A stretch of 10,000 nucleotides of DNA. It comes from Zymomonas sp. Lineage in GTDB: Bacteria; Pseudomonadota; Alphaproteobacteria; Sphingomonadales; Sphingomonadaceae. A program made the position numbers and the translations under genes. Positions 6,121 to 10,000 of this stretch are shown one piece after another. The notes beneath the pieces were generated by a model, which worked only from the letters and a program-made list of their open reading frames with translations, was not told the origin of the DNA and searched no databases. Each line of letters starts with the position of its first letter. Positions within the stretch are counted from its first letter, which is position 1. The stretch covers positions 1 to 10,000 of the forward strand of contig NZ_JAIWON010000061.1 of the NCBI RefSeq assembly GCF_020216885.1, in the 5' to 3' direction.

Positions 6121-6561
6121 CTAGGCGGCGGCTGCCTCAGGAAATTGTTTGATGATCTCGATCGCGCTATCGACAGCCCGACAACCTTCTTGATTAAGGG
6201 CAGCCATATCTTCAAAGCAGAAACGATGAACATCCCGCATGCTTTTTGCCAAGACAACCAATCGACCCACAATAACGAATAACCGTCCGAAACCTTCGTG
6301 ATTTAATTTCAGGATAGGGACGGCCATCTGCCCGCTTTTTTCTTCAATGGCCAAAGCGACCGCTTGATAGAAATAATCAATACGATCAATAATTTCAGGA
6401 TCAGGATCACCGATGATTGGGATAGCGCGTCTTTCCTCTTTGGTGACGATATATTCGGAAAGGAGCGCTGTATCCTGTTTGTTTTCCCATGCACCAAAGC
6501 TGTCTTCTGCCCGAATACGGGTGATTAACATCCGCATAAAAGGGCTGTTTAGATCGCTCAT
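6121..6561 (-). CDS. NifX-associated nitrogen fixation protein (DUF269)
   Basis: The 146-residue product matches the DUF269 family that almost always follows nifX. It has ITRIRAEDSFGAWENKQD at residues 13-30, VTKEERRAIPIIGDPDPE at 39-56, HEGFGRLFVIVGRLVV at 88-103 and RDVHRFCFED at 109-118. It is soluble with no membrane segment or signal peptide. Its biochemical role is not firmly established; genetic context points to cofactor assembly or nitrogenase maturation. The ATG at 6561 is preferred because AAGGGAGG lies seven bases upstream. An in-frame ATG at 6585 would overlap nifX by 11 bases and lacks a clear ribosome site. A 36-base gap leads to fdxB. Confidence 0.92.
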   Translation of the reverse strand: MSDLNSPFMRMLITRIRAEDSFGAWENKQDTALLSEYIVTKEERRAIPIIGDPDPEIIDRIDYFYQAVALAIEEKSGQMAVPILKLNHEGFGRLFVIVGRLVVLAKSMRDVHRFCFEDMAALNQEGCRAVDSAIEIIKQFPEAAAA

Positions 6562-6574
6562 CGCCCAGCCTCCC

Positions 6575-7069
6575 TTAGTCGTCATCTTCGTCGAGAAAAT
6601 CCATTGAACGGGATGGCATCCCCATAGCCTTCCTTAACCATGGTGGCGGGTTACCCTTCATCATGTCTTGCACCCGTTTGATAATCGAAGCGATAGATTC
6701 TTCTGTCGGCAGTTTGACGGGGTGAATACCGGCATTCACGACCTTGGCGGCGGCGGGCCCCCCAATGGCAAGGATGAAAAGTAGTTTACAATCGGCCAAG
6801 GCTTCGACTTTGGGCGTAATTGTATCTTCGCCTTCTAGATGGCTACCGCTTTGATCAGAGATTTTGTGAAAACCCAAGGCTTCGACAAAATGAGCATCGT
6901 CAGAAGTTACATCCCATATGGAAAAGCGATTAGCACCGCCGAAATGGGCATTTAAAGATTTCATATCATTGGTGGCAATCGCGATCCGTAATAACGGGGC
7001 GACATCTGTATTGCCTGAGACAGTCTCTTTCCCGTGGGATTCAACTAATTGCAGACGACGTTCAGGCAT
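6575..7069 (-). CDS. nifX: NifX, FeMo-cofactor precursor carrier
   Basis: The 164-residue product carries a NifX/NafY/NifB-C-type cofactor-binding domain: RIAIATNDMKSLNAHFGGANRFSIWDV (residues 28-54 in short pieces: IAIATND, NAHFGGANRF), then ALADCKLLFILAIGGPAAAKVV at 90-111. NifX binds the cofactor precursor and shuttles it between NifB and NifEN. About 27 residues precede the domain, and the C-terminus has PPPWLRKAMG and an acidic tail FLDEDDD. The ATG overlaps the nifN stop by eight bases (ATGCCTGA) and follows AAGGAG by seven, so the two genes are translationally coupled. Confidence 0.95.
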   Translation of the reverse strand: MPERRLQLVESHGKETVSGNTDVAPLLRIAIATNDMKSLNAHFGGANRFSIWDVTSDDAHFVEALGFHKISDQSGSHLEGEDTITPKVEALADCKLLFILAIGGPAAAKVVNAGIHPVKLPTEESIASIIKRVQDMMKGNPPPWLRKAMGMPSRSMDFLDEDDD

Positions 7070-8432
7070 AAAGCGGCTCCTTCAAAATATCTGCGCTGTT
7101 GTCAGCGAAATCAGCTGGTTTCGGGTGGTGTGTTTTTTCCAAAAACAGATTGGCAATTCGGAAGATTAAATTTTGGGTGCCTTGATATCCCAAGGTCAGA
7201 TTATGGGCATTGCCGATCCGGTCAAAAATCGGGAATCCAACCCGAAATAACGGAATACCCAGCCGTTCTGACGCTTGTCTGCCATGACTATGGGTTACCA
7301 GCATATCAACTGGATGGTCACGAACCTCATCTTCAAAATCAATAAGGTCACCGACGATAACTTTTTCTGTCGGAATGTCTTTCAGATGGGGCGAATGGCT
7401 TGTTGATGAAACCGCGACCTCAATCCTTGCGCCCATCCCGTGAAAAAAATGGCTCAAGCTGACCAATAAATCAGGGTCGGCGGCAATGGCGACTTTCTTC
7501 CCGCCAAAATAGAAATGACCGTCCAGCATAGCATCTACCAATTGGCTTCTTTGTCGCCGGTAGCGTTGCGGAATGGATTTTCCCGATATGCGAGACAGCA
7601 AAGCCATCAATCGGTCTGATGCGGATAGGCCAGTTATATCAGGAAATAAGCTGGTCGGGATACCTGTCAGACTTTCCAATAACTCAGCCGGTTTTCGCAT
7701 ATGCTCGCCAATCGCGATCGTATGCGCTGAACGTGCCATATGGGCAACTTCTTCAAGGCGGGTGCCGCCCATAGTCGTTGTCATCCAGTTTTCAGGAATA
7801 TGACCGTCAAGGGATGAAGAAATATCGGGAAGAATAACCGGATATAATCCGAAACTTTCGATAATATCCCGAAGTGCTTCAATATCGGCTGCGGTCTGAT
7901 GCACCCCCGTCAAGACATTGATTTGTTGGAAAGAGGTGACGGCGGTGCTCCATGGAATGACAACATCGTCGATAATCGCGGTAACCGCATTTGACCAACC
8001 ATCTTCCAAAGCCCCGTTATAATCAGGCGTTGAAACAAAGGTGATTTGGCGATTGGCAAGATCGGGGTTCTTCGCTTTGATTTCTTTTAAGGCACCGACA
8101 TAATCTTCGCCCCGCGTTTCAACCAAGGCGGTGGATGCAATGCCGATAAAACGGGGATCAACACGGGCAGTCAGATTGAGGATGGCCTCTTCCAGATGGT
8201 TATGACCACCCAAAATAGTCGAGACTTCATTCATCGCGGTGGTTTGTAGTGGTATGGCTTCTTTGAAATGCCGGACGGCCAAAACCAGCGCAAAAGAAGT
8301 GCAGCCTTGGGAACCATGAAAGAGGGGAATGGCCTTATCAATACCAAGAAAGGCCAAAGCTGCTCCAAGTGGCTGCGAGACCTTTAGTGGATTGATGGAT
8401 TCCGGTTTTTTGTTTTCGACAACAATGCTCAT
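7062..8432 (-). CDS. nifN: NifN, beta-type subunit of the FeMo-cofactor scaffold NifEN
   Basis: The 456-residue product is a NifK homolog that pairs with NifE as an alpha2-beta2 scaffold on which the cofactor precursor receives molybdenum and homocitrate. Diagnostic are INPLKVSQPLGAALAFLG at residues 13-30, FHGSQGCTSF at 38-47, and TTAMNEVSTILGG at about 64-76. Cys44 is at the same number as the Azotobacter NifN cysteine that ligates the NifEN [4Fe-4S] cluster. NifK proteins are longer and keep three P-cluster cysteines in this region, so NifN is clear. The start overlaps the nifE stop in ATGA, and GAGAGGG precedes it. Confidence 0.97.
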   Translation of the reverse strand: MSIVVENKKPESINPLKVSQPLGAALAFLGIDKAIPLFHGSQGCTSFALVLAVRHFKEAIPLQTTAMNEVSTILGGHNHLEEAILNLTARVDPRFIGIASTALVETRGEDYVGALKEIKAKNPDLANRQITFVSTPDYNGALEDGWSNAVTAIIDDVVIPWSTAVTSFQQINVLTGVHQTAADIEALRDIIESFGLYPVILPDISSSLDGHIPENWMTTTMGGTRLEEVAHMARSAHTIAIGEHMRKPAELLESLTGIPTSLFPDITGLSASDRLMALLSRISGKSIPQRYRRQRSQLVDAMLDGHFYFGGKKVAIAADPDLLVSLSHFFHGMGARIEVAVSSTSHSPHLKDIPTEKVIVGDLIDFEDEVRDHPVDMLVTHSHGRQASERLGIPLFRVGFPIFDRIGNAHNLTLGYQGTQNLIFRIANLFLEKTHHPKPADFADNSADILKEPLYA

Positions 8433-9883
8433 GATGCCCTCTCGTTAAAAAGATGATCGTCATCAAAAAGGTCGTCTATTTCCGGTGCTTCCCAGCCTTC
8501 CTCCCAAGGGGCAGGTTGTCTGACTTCTTGCCAGACCGGATTGGAAAGGGCGCAGTCGATATCCTGAACCAAAGCCAAAAGGCCGCTATAGCCAGCATAG
8601 GCTTTATGGCGTTCTTGGTTGATATCGACCCACGGGATTTTAGCTTTCAAAGCAATAAATTGGGTGCGTCCCCCCGAAAGCATGATATCGGCTTCGCCTG
8701 CTTTCAGGCGGTTATAAATATCGCGCGGTGGGATTTTTTCGATCATATGGGCATCACTGCCCATTAGCTTTTTGATTTTTTCTTTATCGGTTTCGGTCGA
8801 TTTCCGAACAGAGGTGCCTACAATCTCGATACCGGTTTGTTGCAAAGCCGAAACGATTGACCATGATTTTACCCCGCCAGTATAAAGAAAAACCCGTTTG
8901 CCCTGTAATCTTTGGCGATAGGGTTCCAATTTTTCCCAGCAGCGTTTTTCTTCGGCTTCAATCAGGGCTTCTGTTTTGTCGATCAAATCAGCGGAAGCCC
9001 CCCCTTTGACCAGAAGGTCAGCAATCTTCCGAAGCGAGCGAGAAGTCTCCTCGATTCCGTAGAAAGAGCCTTCAAAGAAAGGAATGCCCCATTTTTCTTC
9101 CATTTTTCGGGCAAGATTGATGAGAGCCGCAGAGCAGACCATCATATTCACGCGGGAGCGGTGGGCAGAGGCTATATCCCGATAGCGGGCATCTCCGGTA
9201 ATACAGCTATGCACCCGAATACCTAATTGATCGAAAAGCGGTTTGATCTGCCATAATTCGCCGGACAGATTATATTCGCCAATAATATTGATATCGGTAT
9301 CGCTGCTTTGTTCTGGTTCCATTGTGCCGATGACGTGATCGAACAGCGTTTCACCCGCCAATTTATTGCCCAAATTTTTGGTGCCAATAAAGCCCGGTGA
9401 GTTGACGGGAATGACCGGAATATTCAATTTTTGGGCGGCATGTTTACAGACGGCTTCGACATCGTCGCCAATCAAGGCCGGAACGCAGGTGACATAGACA
9501 AAAATCGCAGGGGGATTGAAGCGTTCGGCTGCATTACGAATAGCCTTATATAGACGTTTTTCACCCGTTCCCATGATGATATCCATTTGGGTCAGGTCTG
9601 TCGTAATGCCATTCCGGTAAAGGGTAGAGCCAGAACTGGCGGATTGGCGGTTATCCCATCCATTGCCTTCGCAGGCCAAAGGGCCATGCACAATATGGAT
9701 GACATCAGTAATGGGTTGTAAGACGATTTTGGAACCATCAAAGGCACAGCCGCCAGCGGTTGCCCCCGGTGTTAAAGGTTTGCCACAGCCTTTCCGACGT
9801 TCTTTTTTCCCCTTGGCCACATTTTTGGCACAAGCCGGTTCATTGAACAGACTGATTACTTTTGCCTTTAACCTGTTATCCAT
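8429..9883 (-). CDS. nifE: NifE, alpha-type subunit of the FeMo-cofactor scaffold NifEN
   Basis: The 484-residue product is a NifD homolog. KGCGKPLTPGATAGGCAFDG (residues 31-50), VHGPLACEGNGWDNRQ (65-80) and VTCVPALIGDD (131-141) are NifE hallmarks. Cys46, Cys71 and Cys133 have the spacing (25 and 62) of Azotobacter NifE Cys37, Cys62 and Cys124, which bind the interface [4Fe-4S] cluster. Cys250 (MMVCSAALINLA) lines up with the NifD cofactor-ligand cysteine. The usual ATG at 9883 follows CAGGAG by six bases; an adjacent TTG codon upstream is not needed. It follows nifK after a 69-base gap that contains a strong hairpin and overlaps nifN by four bases. Confidence 0.97.
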   Translation of the reverse strand: MDNRLKAKVISLFNEPACAKNVAKGKKERRKGCGKPLTPGATAGGCAFDGSKIVLQPITDVIHIVHGPLACEGNGWDNRQSASSGSTLYRNGITTDLTQMDIIMGTGEKRLYKAIRNAAERFNPPAIFVYVTCVPALIGDDVEAVCKHAAQKLNIPVIPVNSPGFIGTKNLGNKLAGETLFDHVIGTMEPEQSSDTDINIIGEYNLSGELWQIKPLFDQLGIRVHSCITGDARYRDIASAHRSRVNMMVCSAALINLARKMEEKWGIPFFEGSFYGIEETSRSLRKIADLLVKGGASADLIDKTEALIEAEEKRCWEKLEPYRQRLQGKRVFLYTGGVKSWSIVSALQQTGIEIVGTSVRKSTETDKEKIKKLMGSDAHMIEKIPPRDIYNRLKAGEADIMLSGGRTQFIALKAKIPWVDINQERHKAYAGYSGLLALVQDIDCALSNPVWQEVRQPAPWEEGWEAPEIDDLFDDDHLFNERAS

Positions 9884-9917
9884 CAATGGCTCCTGAAAAG
9901 GGAAGGTCTGAAAAGGG

Positions 9918-9947
9918 GGGACGGACAGATCGGCTTCTGTCCGTCTT
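9918..9947 (-). other. Strong hairpin between nifK and nifE
   Basis: ACGGACAGA (9921-9929) and TCTGTCCGT (9936-9944) are perfect reverse complements. One further G-C pair (9920/9945) and two G-U pairs (in a transcript) lengthen the stem around a six-base loop. In the minus-strand RNA it begins about five bases after the nifK stop and is followed by a C-run and then TTTT (about 9915-9912). It may protect the 3' end of an abundant nifHDK message or act as a leaky terminator that lowers nifEN expression. No sigma-54 promoter is visible between it and nifE. Confidence 0.7.
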
Positions 9948-9952
9948 GGGGG

Positions 9953-10000
9953 TTAGCGCGTTAATTCGAAAGCATAGGCCGTGTCATTGGAGGCGGTTGC
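9953..10000 (-). CDS. nifK: NifK, nitrogenase MoFe protein beta subunit (C-terminal fragment)
   Basis: The last 15 codons of an open frame enter from the right edge and end in TAA at 9955-9953. The residues ATASNDTAYAFELTR resemble the usual NifK ending, where a Y-x-x-(D/E)-L-x-R close is common. The identification rests on this short tail and on position directly upstream of nifE on the same strand, the standard nifHDK-EN order. The rest of the protein, including the P-cluster cysteines, lies outside the window. Confidence 0.85.
   Translation of the reverse strand, partial: ATASNDTAYAFELTR

Noticed and set aside
5812..6282. 156-codon plus-strand open frame across fdxB and the DUF269 gene
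   Set aside because: It is antisense to two genes with unmistakable family motifs, and its product resembles nothing recognisable.
9890..9917. Repeated CTTTTCAG in the nifK-nifE gap as a regulatory repeat
   Set aside because: Two copies of an eight-base pyrimidine-rich word are likely by chance, and one overlaps the nifE ribosome site.

Overview
This window is the central part of a nitrogenase (nif) gene cluster from an alphaproteobacterium. Moderate coding GC, very AT-rich intergenic DNA and the order nifK-nifE-nifN-nifX-DUF269-fdxB-nifQ, hesB-nifU-nifS-nifV-nifW best fit Zymomonas mobilis or a close relative. That species call is from memory of the cluster, not from a database search. All nif genes lie on the minus strand, so the biological order runs from the right end of the window to the left.

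Right half (10000 to 5197, minus strand): the last 15 codons of nifK, then nifE, nifN, nifX, a DUF269 gene, fdxB and nifQ. The genes are packed tightly: nifE/nifN overlap by 4 bases and nifN/nifX by 8. This block builds the iron-molybdenum cofactor. NifEN is the scaffold, NifX carries the precursor, NifQ donates molybdenum-sulfur clusters, and FdxB is a low-potential electron carrier. A strong hairpin sits between nifK and nifE.

Junction (5022-5196): a 175-base gap holds a rho-independent terminator for the upstream unit. Three bases beyond it is a textbook sigma-54 (-24/-12) promoter for the next unit, and a NifA-type upstream activator site (TGT-N10-ACA) lies about 107 bases upstream of the predicted transcription start. 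This is the clearest regulatory signal in the window.

Left half (5021 to 684, minus strand): hesB, a short nifU (Nfu domain only), nifS, nifV, nifW and modD. This block supplies Fe-S clusters (HesB, NifU, NifS), homocitrate for the cofactor (NifV), a nitrogenase accessory protein (NifW) and a molybdenum-linked NadC-like enzyme (ModD). It converges on a plus-strand gene for a 70-residue molybdate-binding protein (Mop/molbindin) at 348-560. The two 3' ends face each other across terminator-like hairpins. Left of mop are 255 bases of AT-rich non-coding DNA and, at the edge, the tail of an unidentified plus-strand gene.

I see no insertion sequence, tRNA, rRNA or CRISPR. The system is a known one. 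The points worth a second look are the promoter/terminator junction, the reduced NifU, modD in a nif operon facing a molbindin gene, and hairpins at the nifK-nifE and nifW-modD boundaries.
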